Source: an uncultured Prevotellaceae bacterium (GTDB lineage: Bacteria > Bacteroidota > Bacteroidia > Bacteroidales > Muribaculaceae). From it: a stretch of 64,000 nt of DNA. The stretch lies in contig ONEL01000003.1 in assembly GCA_900316835.1 (NCBI GenBank), positions 124,001 through 188,000 of the forward strand, given 5' to 3'. This document shows positions 1 through 8,516 of the stretch, piece by piece. Position 1 is the stretch's first letter. The number at the start of each line of letters is the position of its first letter. The notes under the pieces are model-generated. The model saw only the letters and a program-made list of their open reading frames with translations, ran no database searches and had not been told where the DNA came from. A program made the position numbers and the translations under genes.

Positions 1-692
1 TTGTTCTCCTCCATCTTGTCGTCATCGAGCTCAAGCGAAGTGATGATGTTCTTGGGGCGCATGCCCTTGCGGCCGTTCACAGCCCATGGGCAGTTCTCAC
101 GAATCCACTCCTCGGTGTGGCGTGGACGTTGCTCGGGAAGCACCACTTTCTCCATCATTTGGCCAATCACACCGTCGGCAAGGATCATCGACACCGCGCG
201 ATACTTAAATGCCAGGTCCCAACCCAGTGCCACGAAGTCGACCATTTCCTGCACCGAAGCAGGAGCCAGTGTAATCAAGCGGTAGTCGCCATGACCACCA
301 CCCTTAACAGCCTGGAAATAGTCGGCCTGTGAGGGGTGAATAGTTCCCAGTCCAGGTCCACCACGCATCACGTTAATAACCAATGCGGGGACCTCGCTAG
401 CTGCCATGTAGCTCATACCCTCTTGCATCAAGCTGAAGCCTGGGCTAGAAGTTGAAGTGAGCACTATCTTGCCACACGAAGCACCAGCATACACCATGTT
501 GATTGCAGCCACTTCACTCTCGGCCTGCAGCACTACCATACCAGTAGTTTCCCAGGGCATTTCTTCTTCCAGTTTTTCGAGAACCTCCGACTGCGGGGTA
601 ATAGGATAACCAAAATAACCGTCGGCACCATAGCGAATGGCGGCCACAGCCAGTGCCTCATTACCCTTCATTAATGTAACTTTATCGTTCAT
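1..692 (-). CDS. vorB: 2-oxoacid:ferredoxin oxidoreductase alpha subunit, VorB type (3' partial)
   Basis: The reading frame starts at the ATG complementary to 690-692 and runs off the left edge, leaving about 230 codons. The protein opens MNDKVTLMKGNEALAVAA and continues with the FGYPITPQSEV and ASPGF-like LTSTSSPGFSLMQEG segments typical of the pyrimidine/alpha domain of 2-oxoacid:ferredoxin oxidoreductases (3-methyl-2-oxobutanoate or 2-oxoglutarate type). These enzymes oxidise branched 2-oxoacids to acyl-CoA and reduce ferredoxin in anaerobes. It lies 45 nt downstream of a ferredoxin-like gene in the same direction, the usual vorC-vorB order. The thiamine-binding subunit would be expected just outside the window. 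VorB and KorA are hard to separate from sequence alone. Confidence 0.88.
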   Translation of the reverse strand, partial: MNDKVTLMKGNEALAVAAIRYGADGYFGYPITPQSEVLEKLEEEMPWETTGMVVLQAESEVAAINMVYAGASCGKIVLTSTSSPGFSLMQEGMSYMAASEVPALVINVMRGGPGLGTIHPSQADYFQAVKGGGHGDYRLITLAPASVQEMVDFVALGWDLAFKYRAVSMILADGVIGQMMEKVVLPEQRPRHTEEWIRENCPWAVNGRKGMRPKNIITSLELDDDKMEEN

Positions 693-737
693 CGTTTCTA
701 CGGTTTTTGTTTTTTTAGGTTGATTACAATAGTTGTT

Positions 738-968
738 TTACTTCTCTACAACACGATATACCTCAATGCAAGCGTCGGGACATACAAGAGCGCAGCTCTG
801 GCATCCAATGCACTTGTCGGCGTTAGCCATGTAGGCATAATGGTAACCTCGGTTGTTTACTTCATTTTTCTTAAGGTCAAGCACATCTTGCGGGCAGGCC
901 ACAACACACAGGTTACAGCCCTTGCAGCGCTCGGTGTTGACCGTTACTGCTCCATGAATTTTTGCCAT
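738..968 (-). CDS. vorC: 4Fe-4S dicluster ferredoxin subunit of 2-oxoacid oxidoreductase (VorC/KorD type)
   Basis: This 76-residue protein carries two complete CxxCxxCxxxCP clusters, CKGCNLCVVACP at residues 15-26 and CIGCQSCALVCP at 53-64, so it should bind two [4Fe-4S] centres. It is the delta-type electron-transfer subunit of the oxidoreductase encoded immediately downstream (vorB). The residues between the clusters match the small subunits of Bacteroidales 2-oxoacid:ferredoxin oxidoreductases. A promoter-like TATATTTG lies about 30 bp upstream on the minus strand, suggesting this gene leads the operon. Confidence 0.9.
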   Translation of the reverse strand: MAKIHGAVTVNTERCKGCNLCVVACPQDVLDLKKNEVNNRGYHYAYMANADKCIGCQSCALVCPDACIEVYRVVEK

Positions 969-998
969 ATTATTTTAAAGTGTTTTAGTTAAGTCATG

Positions 999-1006
999 CA
1001 AATATA
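999..1006 (-). promoter_or_regulatory. Bacteroidetes -7 promoter element for vorCB
   Basis: The minus strand reads TATATTTG, a match to the phylum-specific TAnnTTTG box, 30 bp upstream of the vorC ATG. A TTTG lies about 16 bp further upstream, shorter than the usual 19-20 bp spacing, so the -33 element is uncertain. Confidence 0.55.
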
Positions 1007-1149
1007 CAAAACTTCCTTGAAACAAACACTATAATTAATAAAGAATTTATCAACAACGCTTAAATATCACATTAGCTGGTATTGAGCTCCAATGAACCTC
1101 TTATTTAGACAGAAAGGCGCGCTAACCAATTAATCACTACTTGTTGTGA

Positions 1150-1180
1150 TTGCCCGGGTGCAGAGTTTTTTGTACTTTTG
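1150..1180 (+). promoter_or_regulatory. Promoter of the TonB-dependent receptor gene
   Basis: TACTTTTG at 1173-1180 fits the TAnnTTTG -7 box and a TTG at 1150-1152 sits 20 bp upstream as -33 element. Because the -7 box lies within the 5' extension of the open frame, translation must start downstream, probably at the GTG at 1186, only 5 bp after the box. Confidence 0.6.
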
Positions 1181-1185
1181 CACCC

Positions 1186-3447
1186 GTGAAAATAGGCTTT
1201 AAAATATTATGTGCTATAGCGTGCCAGGTTTTGGTGCCATCAATGTGGGGAATGGGGACTAGTGACCCTCATGAGCCGGCTGCTGCCGAAGTCGACACCA
1301 CAGTGGTGCTGGAGGGCGTGAGCGTGACGGCTATCAAGCAACAGAGCAACTTGACCAACATTGGTTCGCAGGCGACTATTATTGGTCGCCAGAGCATTGA
1401 GAGTCAAGGCATTGCAACTGTGCGTGGAGCAAGCGACCTAGTGCCCAATTTTTTCCTGCCCGACTATGGCAGTCGCATGACATCGACCATCTATGTGCGT
1501 GGCTTGGGAGCTCGCATCGACCAGCCGTCGATAGGCTTGAACATTGACAATGTGCCGGTACTCTGCAAGGAGAATTACGACTTCGACATAGCCGATATCG
1601 CACGCGTGGAAATGCTGCGTGGTCCACAAAGCACCCTCTACGGTCGCAACACCATGGGTGGCTTGATGAATGTGTACACGCTATCACCACTGTCGTGGCA
1701 AGGTACTCGCATCATTGCCGAGCTGGCGTCGCACATGAGCCTTAAGCTCGGAGCTAGCCATTATGCACGCGTCGGTGAGAAGTTAGGCATCTCGGGAAGC
1801 ATATATTACACCTCTACCCAAGGTCAATATAAGAACGAGTATAACGGCAAGAACTGCGACTGGGAGCGACAAGGCTCGGCACGCATGAAGGTGGTGTGGC
1901 AACCGTCGCCATCACTCACCGTGAGCAACACACTCAGCGGCTCAATAAGTCGCCAGGGAGGCTACCCCTACGAATGGGTGGAGGCAGGTCGCATCGCCTA
2001 TAACGACACTTGCTTCTATCGTCGCACTAGCGTGATGGACGGATTGACAATAAACAAGAGTTTTGAGCGGTGGTCGCTATCGAGTATCACTAGTTACCAA
2101 TATATCAACGACAACATGACCCTAGACCAGGACTTCACCCCACTACCCTACTTCACCCTCACCCAGGCGCGCCGCGAGCATGCCGTCACACAGGAGTTAG
2201 TGGCACGCAGCCATGGCGACGGGTCATATAAATGGCTTGCGGGAGCCTTCGGGTTCTATCGCCGCTATCGCATGGATGCCCCTGTCACCTTCAAGGACAC
2301 CGGTATAGCATCGCTTATTGAAGGCCATATCAACAGCGTCAACCCTTCCTATCCCGTGGTGTGGAGAGAGCGCAGCTTTGAACTTGGCAGCCGCTTTACC
2401 AACCCCACCTGGGGTGTGGCTCTCTACCACCAGTCGAGCCTTGACTGGAAGCGCTTCACCTTCATAGCCAGCCTGCGACTTGACTACGAGCATGCCTCAC
2501 TGCGCTATAATAGCGAGACCCACACGGGCTACGACATCATTGAAACCGCCACTGGACAAATCTATCACAGCAGCAACATCGACATTAACGATGGCGGGGC
2601 GCTAAGCAAGCACTTTGTGGAACTACTACCCAAGCTAGCCGTCACCTATCACCTCCCAACCGACTGCCGCGCCAGCGTCTATGCCAGTGTGAGCAAGGGC
2701 TACAAGGCTGGAGGCTTCAACACCCAGATGTTTAGCGACGTGCTACAACAGCGCCTGATGGGTATCATGGGAATAGGTGCCGCCTACGATGTTAACGACA
2801 TTGTGGGTTATAAGCCTGAGAAAGCATGGAACTATGAGGTGGGAGCACACTTTGAGAGCGTCAACCATCGCATTAGTGCCGACGTGGCGGCTTTCTACAT
2901 TGACTGTCACGACCGCCAGATGACAATCTTCCCCGACGGCACCACCACCGGACGCATCATGACCAATGCCGGCAAGACCCGCAGCCTGGGTGCCGAGGCA
3001 AGTTTGAGCGTCAATTTCACCAGTGACTTTGGCATGAACGTGAGCTATGGCTACTGCGATGCTCGATTTGTAAGATACAACGACGGTAAGGCCGACTATC
3101 GCGACAAGTGTGTGCCTTACTGCCCCCAGCACACCCTCTACGCCCAAGCTTTTTACACCTATAATATAAAAGGTGGTGGCAAGTGGGCTCAAAGCATCAC
3201 TCTGGATGCTAGCGTGAAGGGAACAGGAGAAATCTACTGGAACGAGGCCAACAGCCTGCGACAGCCTTTCTACGCCCTGCTGGCAAGTAGCATCACCCTC
3301 AAGGGCAAGCTCTACTCATTGCAACTGTGGGGGCAAAATCTCACCGGCACCGGCTACAGCACGTTCTACTTTGTGTCAATAGGTCATGAGTTCTTGCAGC
3401 GCGGTCGCGGCCGCATGCTGGGAACAACGCTAAGAGTGAATATTTAA
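1186..3447 (+). CDS. TonB-dependent outer-membrane receptor
   Basis: The protein (about 753 residues from the GTG at 1186) has a hydrophobic N-terminal signal-like stretch, then a plug domain with VVLEGVSVTAIKQQSNL and the classic DIARVEMLRGPQSTLYGRNTMGG motif. A long beta-barrel follows, ending in ...LGTTLRVNI. It lacks the N-terminal carboxypeptidase-like domain of SusC proteins, so it is more like a siderophore, cobalamin or metal-complex receptor than a polysaccharide receptor; the substrate cannot be read from sequence. The open frame extends to a TTG at 1150, but that start lies in the promoter. Two lipoprotein genes follow and may have been its operon partners. Its last 108 bp are duplicated at 4775-4882. 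Confidence 0.9.
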   Translation: MKIGFKILCAIACQVLVPSMWGMGTSDPHEPAAAEVDTTVVLEGVSVTAIKQQSNLTNIGSQATIIGRQSIESQGIATVRGASDLVPNFFLPDYGSRMTSTIYVRGLGARIDQPSIGLNIDNVPVLCKENYDFDIADIARVEMLRGPQSTLYGRNTMGGLMNVYTLSPLSWQGTRIIAELASHMSLKLGASHYARVGEKLGISGSIYYTSTQGQYKNEYNGKNCDWERQGSARMKVVWQPSPSLTVSNTLSGSISRQGGYPYEWVEAGRIAYNDTCFYRRTSVMDGLTINKSFERWSLSSITSYQYINDNMTLDQDFTPLPYFTLTQARREHAVTQELVARSHGDGSYKWLAGAFGFYRRYRMDAPVTFKDTGIASLIEGHINSVNPSYPVVWRERSFELGSRFTNPTWGVALYHQSSLDWKRFTFIASLRLDYEHASLRYNSETHTGYDIIETATGQIYHSSNIDINDGGALSKHFVELLPKLAVTYHLPTDCRASVYASVSKGYKAGGFNTQMFSDVLQQRLMGIMGIGAAYDVNDIVGYKPEKAWNYEVGAHFESVNHRISADVAAFYIDCHDRQMTIFPDGTTTGRIMTNAGKTRSLGAEASLSVNFTSDFGMNVSYGYCDARFVRYNDGKADYRDKCVPYCPQHTLYAQAFYTYNIKGGGKWAQSITLDASVKGTGEIYWNEANSLRQPFYALLASSITLKGKLYSLQLWGQNLTGTGYSTFYFVSIGHEFLQRGRGRMLGTTLRVNI
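3340..3447 (+). repeat. Direct repeat copy A (functional 3' end of receptor gene)
   Basis: These 108 bp encode the last residues of the TonB-dependent receptor and recur at 4775-4882 with 5 mismatches by my alignment. The sequence after the stop codon differs completely between the two copies. This copy is the intact one. Confidence 0.9.
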
Positions 3448-3580
3448 ACATTATTTCTTAATTTTATAAAAAAAGAATACCGTGCTTAATAATCTCCACT
3501 ATTTGTCCCTTGTTGATATGGGGACATGCAGATATCAAAAGATGCTTTAGATTTTGAAAACAAATACAAAAAATTGAGAT

Positions 3581-4171
3581 ATGAAAAGACAAAAAAACAT
3601 TAGGTATTTTTTTCTCTTAATAATTGTTTTTATGAGTCAATACTCTATGAGCCAAGATATAGAATTTAACCGAGAATATGCTGTCAAAAAATTTCATCAG
3701 TGTATGTGTTTAGAAGCGGTTCACGGTTACTCCTTGTCTTATTATAAAAATGGGCCATCCATAAAACAAAAGATTAGTGAATTAAAATCACAAAAACTGT
3801 ACGCATCTGAAATAAATAAAAAAAGTGAAATCCTGAATGACTATATAATCTTGAAATGTGACAGTTCTAGTATTATTGATTATAGTACAACAACACCTTA
3901 TGTTGTGGCAGTTAACAAAAAAACAGGATCCGTTTTTAGGCTGCAAGGATTTATTATAGATGACACTATGTCATTTTTGCTAGATGTGAAAGAGGATATC
4001 AATGAAAGCATTAAATGGGTTGCTTCTAATTGCAATATTGATGGCATTGATATCTTTTGCAGGTATCGTTTGTTAACGGGTCAAGACTCATTGATAAACA
4101 GCTATTGGGAGAAAAGAATTAATACTTGTTTACGTAAAGCTAGAGATTATGAAAGAGTTAATGTCCATTAG
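3581..4171 (+). CDS. Hypothetical secreted protein of AT-rich cassette (paralogue 1)
   Basis: I do not recognise this 196-residue protein. It starts with a charged N-terminus and hydrophobic segment (FFLLIIVFMSQYSMSQ), a plausible signal peptide, so it is probably periplasmic or surface-exposed. Around residues 106-135 it has YVVAVNKKTGSVFRLQGF followed by a DD pair. The next gene has a matching segment (YIIVIDRINKSAFRIEGF then DD), so the two look like diverged tandem paralogues. Base composition is visibly AT-rich against the GC-richer neighbours, and the pair lies between direct repeats, which together suggest horizontal acquisition. A paired immunity or small toxin-related role is possible but nothing shows it. 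Confidence 0.7.
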   Translation: MKRQKNIRYFFLLIIVFMSQYSMSQDIEFNREYAVKKFHQCMCLEAVHGYSLSYYKNGPSIKQKISELKSQKLYASEINKKSEILNDYIILKCDSSSIIDYSTTTPYVVAVNKKTGSVFRLQGFIIDDTMSFLLDVKEDINESIKWVASNCNIDGIDIFCRYRLLTGQDSLINSYWEKRINTCLRKARDYERVNVH

Positions 4172-4703
4172 GCACATTGTGCTTGTAGTTAGTTGGTTGG
4201 TTGTGCCTTTTTTACTATTTGGGCGAGCTATACCTAAAGATAATCTTTATGATTACAATACATTGTGTGACCTTGTTATTGAATTAGACAAAGGCTACAA
4301 TCAAGATGAGGCTATTAATTTGGATTACAACTATTATTACCACTATGGCGTTGGAATACTAAAAGATGGAGATGGTGGAGGATGTTGTGGTGAATATGGA
4401 TTGGGAATAGACCTGATGGTGGCTCAAGTTGAAAATAAAACCTATAACAAAAAATATATTATTGTAATTGACAGAATAAACAAGTCCGCCTTTCGTATTG
4501 AAGGTTTTGATCATGACGATATTTTATCATTAATAGACTATGTACGAGATAATGGAGATTTTAAATATGCAAAAAAACGAGATAAAGCATTAGAATTTAT
4601 AGAGTCCTTGTTCTCTTTTTGCGAACGTGAGACAAATGGAAATATCAGCATTAATGATATCCATCAAAAATATAAGAATATGACTAAGAAATGGAAACAA
4701 TGA
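4149..4703 (+). CDS. Hypothetical secreted protein of AT-rich cassette (paralogue 2)
   Basis: This 184-residue unrecognised protein overlaps the previous gene by 23 bp (11 bp if the second ATG at 4161 is used), so the two are probably translationally coupled. A hydrophobic N-terminal segment (IVLVVSWLVVPFLLFG) looks like a signal peptide or membrane anchor. The middle holds a glycine/cysteine patch (DGDGGGCCGEYGLG) and then the segment shared with its upstream neighbour. It has the same AT-rich composition as that gene. Function unknown. Confidence 0.68.
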   Translation: MKELMSIRHIVLVVSWLVVPFLLFGRAIPKDNLYDYNTLCDLVIELDKGYNQDEAINLDYNYYYHYGVGILKDGDGGGCCGEYGLGIDLMVAQVENKTYNKKYIIVIDRINKSAFRIEGFDHDDILSLIDYVRDNGDFKYAKKRDKALEFIESLFSFCERETNGNISINDIHQKYKNMTKKWKQ

Positions 4704-4774
4704 TGTGAAACAATAAATATACAAGAATAATTAGCATAAATTGGATTATGATGCCGCAAAACTATTATACCTAC

Positions 4775-4882
4775 CTCACCGGCACCAACTAGAGCACGTT
4801 CTACTTTGTGTCAATAGGTCATGAATTCTTGCAGCGCGGTCGCGGCCGCATGCTGGGAACAACGCTGAGAGTGAATATTTAA
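4775..4882 (+). pseudogene. Direct repeat copy B: remnant of TonB-receptor 3' end
   Basis: These 108 bp match 3340-3447 with 5 mismatches, one of which makes an in-frame TAG where the intact copy has TAC. It has no start codon and no upstream homology to the receptor. It precedes the lipoprotein gene at 4927, which suggests it is what remains of the original receptor 3' end after the two-gene cassette came in. Confidence 0.88.
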
Positions 4883-4926
4883 TTCAGATGCGAAAGAAAC
4901 TATAAATTAAAATATAACAATTTATT

Positions 4927-5817
4927 ATGAAAAAATTATTTTTATCACTTGCCCTTGTGGCATCGTTAGCCGGGCTAAGCTCATGTGGTGGCGATGAGCC
5001 CTATGTTCCTGAGATTACACAAGAAACCATCACTGCCCCTGATCTCATCAACAGCACTATCACTATTGCCAACAATAGTGTGAACTACATTGAGACTGCT
5101 ACCTATGGTTTTAACATTGAGTATACCGACATGCGTGAGGCAACAGTTGAGGTGGTAGCCAATAATGTAAAGTTTGACTCTCACATGCCATTCCCCGTTT
5201 CGTTTGCGATGGACAAAATCAAGACTTACAAACTTAACGATGACTATGTGGAATTCCAAGCTTCGACCGTGAAGTTCTTAAAACCTGGCACCGACGAGGA
5301 GAATACACGTTACAAGCTGACCAACGTGAGAGGTTACATCGACAAGCGCAACAAGGTTTACACACTCGATTACACGGTTAACGACACCTGGCGAGTGCTG
5401 GTGTGCAACAGCACCATCAGCAGCCGCGTTGAGAACAACTTATACAAATCGACCACCGAACTATATTACACCTATGACATCGACATCGCCACGATGAAGG
5501 CCGAGGTGTTTATCCAAAACGTGCAGTTCAACGTGGGCGGAGCCTCAAGTCCCGTGCTCAAGAAAATCTCAATCCCCAACCTTGATGTAGTGGCAACCTC
5601 AACAGGTTTTGAGCTGAGTGGCGACAACATTATTCCTAACAACTATTCAGGAGCCGAACTTGATATACCCACTCCCATGCCCCCAATGACAGTCACTAAC
5701 TACCACGGCACTCTGAACATTGCCGAAGGCACCCACAGCATCTTCTTCAACAGCATGGGTGGCGAGCACAACAACACATCGCCCCTCTATCTGTGGAGCT
5801 GGAAAAACGTTGACTAA
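4927..5817 (+). CDS. Hypothetical lipoprotein downstream of TonB receptor
   Basis: This 296-residue protein has a clear lipoprotein signal peptide (MKKLFLSLALVASLAGLSSC, lipobox LSSC with Cys at residue 20) followed by GGDEP. The mature part is beta-rich, with alternating polar/hydrophobic residues and no motif I recognise. It is most likely anchored in the outer membrane. Its tail resembles that of the next lipoprotein (tfgFELSG..., then a TLNIAEGTHSIFFNSMGG end), suggesting distant paralogy. Position after a TonB-dependent receptor suggests a surface ligand-binding partner, but this is inference from context. Confidence 0.8.
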   Translation: MKKLFLSLALVASLAGLSSCGGDEPYVPEITQETITAPDLINSTITIANNSVNYIETATYGFNIEYTDMREATVEVVANNVKFDSHMPFPVSFAMDKIKTYKLNDDYVEFQASTVKFLKPGTDEENTRYKLTNVRGYIDKRNKVYTLDYTVNDTWRVLVCNSTISSRVENNLYKSTTELYYTYDIDIATMKAEVFIQNVQFNVGGASSPVLKKISIPNLDVVATSTGFELSGDNIIPNNYSGAELDIPTPMPPMTVTNYHGTLNIAEGTHSIFFNSMGGEHNNTSPLYLWSWKNVD

Positions 5818-5895
5818 AAACACACAGCTCACCCAAGCGTGTGAAATTAACATTGTTTTGACATAATTACAACAAATAATACTCTTGTAGTAGAA

Positions 5896-5923
5896 AAAAT
5901 GCGCTATATTTGTAGCGCATTTT
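5896..5923 (+). terminator. Hairpin between the two lipoprotein genes
   Basis: AAAATGCGCTA at 5896-5906 pairs perfectly with TAGCGCATTTT at 5913-5923 around a 6-nt loop, followed by a short pyrimidine run. It resembles a bidirectional intrinsic terminator. The -7 box of the next gene lies inside the same hairpin. Confidence 0.6.
5905..5912 (+). promoter_or_regulatory. -7 promoter element of second lipoprotein gene
   Basis: TATATTTG fits TAnnTTTG exactly, with TTG at 5885-5887 about 17 bp upstream. It would give a 5' leader of about 55 nt before the ATG at 5972. The box straddles the left arm and loop of the hairpin at 5896-5923. Confidence 0.55.
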
Positions 5924-5971
5924 CTTTTCACATGAGATATTAATACTAACTAAAATAACACAAGTTTAATC

Positions 5972-6790
5972 ATGAAAAAAGTTTTTTCTATTTTCACAAT
6001 GGCATTTATGCTACTTGCCAGCACAGGCTGTAGTAGCGACGGCAACGAAGATAGCCAGGTTTTCTCTTTCACCACACAGATGCTAAACAAAGCTATCGCC
6101 ATTAGCGACCCTAGCGACATGCATGTGTCGACAACAACGGCATCAATCAAGTGGACCTATAACAACGACTCACACATCACCCTCACTGCTCCAGTGGCTA
6201 TCAATGGCACCACTGTTGCCAACGTGGCAGTTAACGATGAGATGATGGAGTATGACAGCACTCGAGGAATGATGGTATTTACCGCCGCTAGTGCCGGCAC
6301 TGGTGTTACCAATCTCACCGGTTACTACAATCCTGGCGACTACACAGTGTATCTTGAATTCACCTATAATAATACTCACAAAGTTACCTGTGTGTCGCAG
6401 CTGAAATTCCCCTACACCAGCAGTTCGATAACCAACACCCAGCAAGGCAGCGACCCATTTGAATCGGACAACATGCCCGTCTCAATAGTGGTAAATCCCA
6501 CCGACATGAAAGCACAGATGCGCATCTACAACCTGCGCCTTGCCACAAGCGAGTCGTCAATCCAGTATGTCACCTTCCTTGAGGGTCTCACTGTCACCAT
6601 CACAGGCGACGGCTACACCATTAGTGGCACCAACGTCAAGGCCGACGACGTTAGCAACTACACTCTCAACGAGTTTAACGCCACTGTCACTAATAATGGT
6701 TTGAACATTGAGGGCACATTCACTCTCAACGAAATCTATCAAGGCACATTCAGCGGAAAGATGTTTGGCGTTGTTCAAGTTCAGCCATAA
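5972..6790 (+). CDS. Hypothetical lipoprotein
   Basis: This 272-residue protein has a lipoprotein signal peptide (MKKVFSIFTMAFMLLASTGC, Cys at residue 20) and a Ser/Asp-rich start to the mature chain. The rest is a predicted beta-rich fold with a C-terminal half reading VTITGDGYTISGTNV... GTFTLNEIYQGTFSGKMFG, similar in pattern to the preceding lipoprotein. It has its own promoter and is closed by a strong terminator, so it may be expressed alone. Function unknown; probably outer-membrane associated. Confidence 0.8.
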   Translation: MKKVFSIFTMAFMLLASTGCSSDGNEDSQVFSFTTQMLNKAIAISDPSDMHVSTTTASIKWTYNNDSHITLTAPVAINGTTVANVAVNDEMMEYDSTRGMMVFTAASAGTGVTNLTGYYNPGDYTVYLEFTYNNTHKVTCVSQLKFPYTSSSITNTQQGSDPFESDNMPVSIVVNPTDMKAQMRIYNLRLATSESSIQYVTFLEGLTVTITGDGYTISGTNVKADDVSNYTLNEFNATVTNNGLNIEGTFTLNEIYQGTFSGKMFGVVQVQP

Positions 6791-6823
6791 TCTTAACGAC
6801 AACACACATAACATAATTACAAA

Positions 6824-6858
6824 AACCACCTGCACAATCAAGTAATGTGCAGGTGGTT
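6824..6858. terminator. Bidirectional terminator between convergent genes
   Basis: AACCACCTGCACA (6824-6836) pairs with TGTGCAGGTGGTT (6846-6858) around a 9-nt loop, flanked by an A-run on the left and TATTGTTTT on the right. It separates the plus-strand lipoprotein from the minus-strand TPR gene. Confidence 0.85.
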
Positions 6859-6900
6859 ATTGTTTTAGTTTATAAACTCAGCGCTTTCCAAACAGTGGAC

Positions 6901-8505
6901 TTATCGCTCCTGGAAATTGAGTTGTGAGTTATTCACGAGCATGTTGAAGGTGGGCTCGGAACGCAGCGCCGATAGATTTACATAGGGAGCCTCGTTGAAC
7001 TTGATATCATAGAGTCCTCCATAGCCGTTGGCGAGGCACGACTCAAGATACTTAATGCCCTGTGCCTTATTGCCCATAGCGGCTTGTAGTGCGGCAGCAT
7101 AGTAGTAAGTTTCACCGCCGGTAGCCGACAACTCCTTAATCTTATTCTCGGCCCAGGCATTAGCCTCGCTGTCGCGTCCCAGCTCATGCAGCGCAAATCC
7201 ACGTAGCGAAGTCATGTCGTCGTCGGGAAGAGTGAGTATCTTCTCAAAGTCGGCATTGGCAGCGGTATTACTCTTGAGATGGTTCTTATTGAGCCATCCA
7301 CGCAGTAGCAGTGCGTCGGCGCTAGTGGGGTCGGCAACGACCGCCTTGTCGAGAAGTGTAGCGGCGTCTTTATACTTCTTTTGGGCTATGAGCAGTCGAG
7401 CCTTAGCCAGCAGTGTGGGCGCATAATTGGGGTTCAGCACAAGCGCCTGGTCTAGAGTCTGCATGGCTGTATTGTAATTATTGCCCTTACCCTGTCGCAG
7501 TTCTATCATGCTACGCAAGATGTAGCCGTCGGGGCTGGTGGCATCGTTGGCGATAGCTTTGTTAGCATAGGTATAGGCCTGGTCATAGTCGCCCAACTGG
7601 AACAAGCACTGCGCCTCATCGTTGTAAATCGACGCATATTCCATGAGGTTGTTGTCGGTAATAGCACGCAGGTCGCGAAGTGCTTGACCGTAGTGCTTAT
7701 ACTTGAGCGCGATAGCCGAGCGCACACGGTAGAAGATACCCACGCGCGGGTTGTCGTCGGTAGCACTACGCAGCGATGCCATCACGTCGTCGTAGTGAGA
7801 GTCGGCAAGGCGGAAGAGTTGCTCAATAGAAGAGCCGTTGTCGTCGGTAGTGCTCATGGCAATGAGATAAGTGTCGCTAGCGTCGCGATACTTGCCCAGT
7901 AGCTCTTGCACATAGGCACGATTAGCATACACCTGAGCCTCGGCAGGGAATAGCGTTACAGCCTGGTTCACCCATTTCATCGCATCATCGGCTTTACCTT
8001 CCTTGGCAGCGACACACCCCAAGCAAAACATTGCATCGTAGTTGCGAGGTTGTTGCTGAAGAATGGCTTGGAATTGCTGCTTAGCCACGTCATAGCTCTG
8101 ACAACGATAAGCCCATTTACCCTTGAGGTCGACCCATGCAAGGCTAGTGGGATTAACTTGCGCGGCTTTCTCAATATCTTGTCCTTCGGCCTCAAGATTG
8201 TTGTTGATGTCATGCAGCTTAGCTCGCAGCATATAGGCATCAAAGAGCAACTCGGTGTCTTTGCTGGTAGCCATTTCCAGAGTGCGATTAACATCGGCCA
8301 TAGCCGCATCGTAGTTGTGGTTGAGGAAGTTTTGGTTGGCACGCATGAAAAGCGTGTTGTAATCGTTAGGGTTTTTAGCGATGTATTCGTTATAAACCTT
8401 CATGATTGCCGCGTTATACTTCTCATCGTTTTGCGCTGCGGCATTAAACATCGTGCTTGATGCTATCGTGAGCAGCAGGAGCACAAATAGTTTGCTTAAT
8501 TTCAT
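6901..8505 (-). CDS. Secreted TPR-repeat protein
   Basis: This 534-residue protein has an N-terminal signal peptide (MKLSKLFVLLLLTIASSTMFNAAAQ) and then a long run of 34-residue tetratricopeptide repeats, seen from the recurring small-Gly-Tyr-Ala-P pattern (for example DYDQAYTYANKAIANDAT and LLDKAVVADPTSADAL). It should be periplasmic and act as a protein-protein scaffold; partners are not evident. It is followed 11 bp downstream of its neighbour kdsA in the same direction, so cotranscription is likely. The end of the chain (NMLVNNSQLNFQER) is a common ending of Bacteroidales TPR proteins. Confidence 0.85.
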   Translation of the reverse strand: MKLSKLFVLLLLTIASSTMFNAAAQNDEKYNAAIMKVYNEYIAKNPNDYNTLFMRANQNFLNHNYDAAMADVNRTLEMATSKDTELLFDAYMLRAKLHDINNNLEAEGQDIEKAAQVNPTSLAWVDLKGKWAYRCQSYDVAKQQFQAILQQQPRNYDAMFCLGCVAAKEGKADDAMKWVNQAVTLFPAEAQVYANRAYVQELLGKYRDASDTYLIAMSTTDDNGSSIEQLFRLADSHYDDVMASLRSATDDNPRVGIFYRVRSAIALKYKHYGQALRDLRAITDNNLMEYASIYNDEAQCLFQLGDYDQAYTYANKAIANDATSPDGYILRSMIELRQGKGNNYNTAMQTLDQALVLNPNYAPTLLAKARLLIAQKKYKDAATLLDKAVVADPTSADALLLRGWLNKNHLKSNTAANADFEKILTLPDDDMTSLRGFALHELGRDSEANAWAENKIKELSATGGETYYYAAALQAAMGNKAQGIKYLESCLANGYGGLYDIKFNEAPYVNLSALRSEPTFNMLVNNSQLNFQER

Positions 8506-8516
8506 AGTAAAAAATA

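Noticed and set aside
1150..1185. TTG start for the TonB receptor
   Set aside because: This stretch contains the -7 promoter box and encodes no signal-like sequence; the GTG at 1186 is better.
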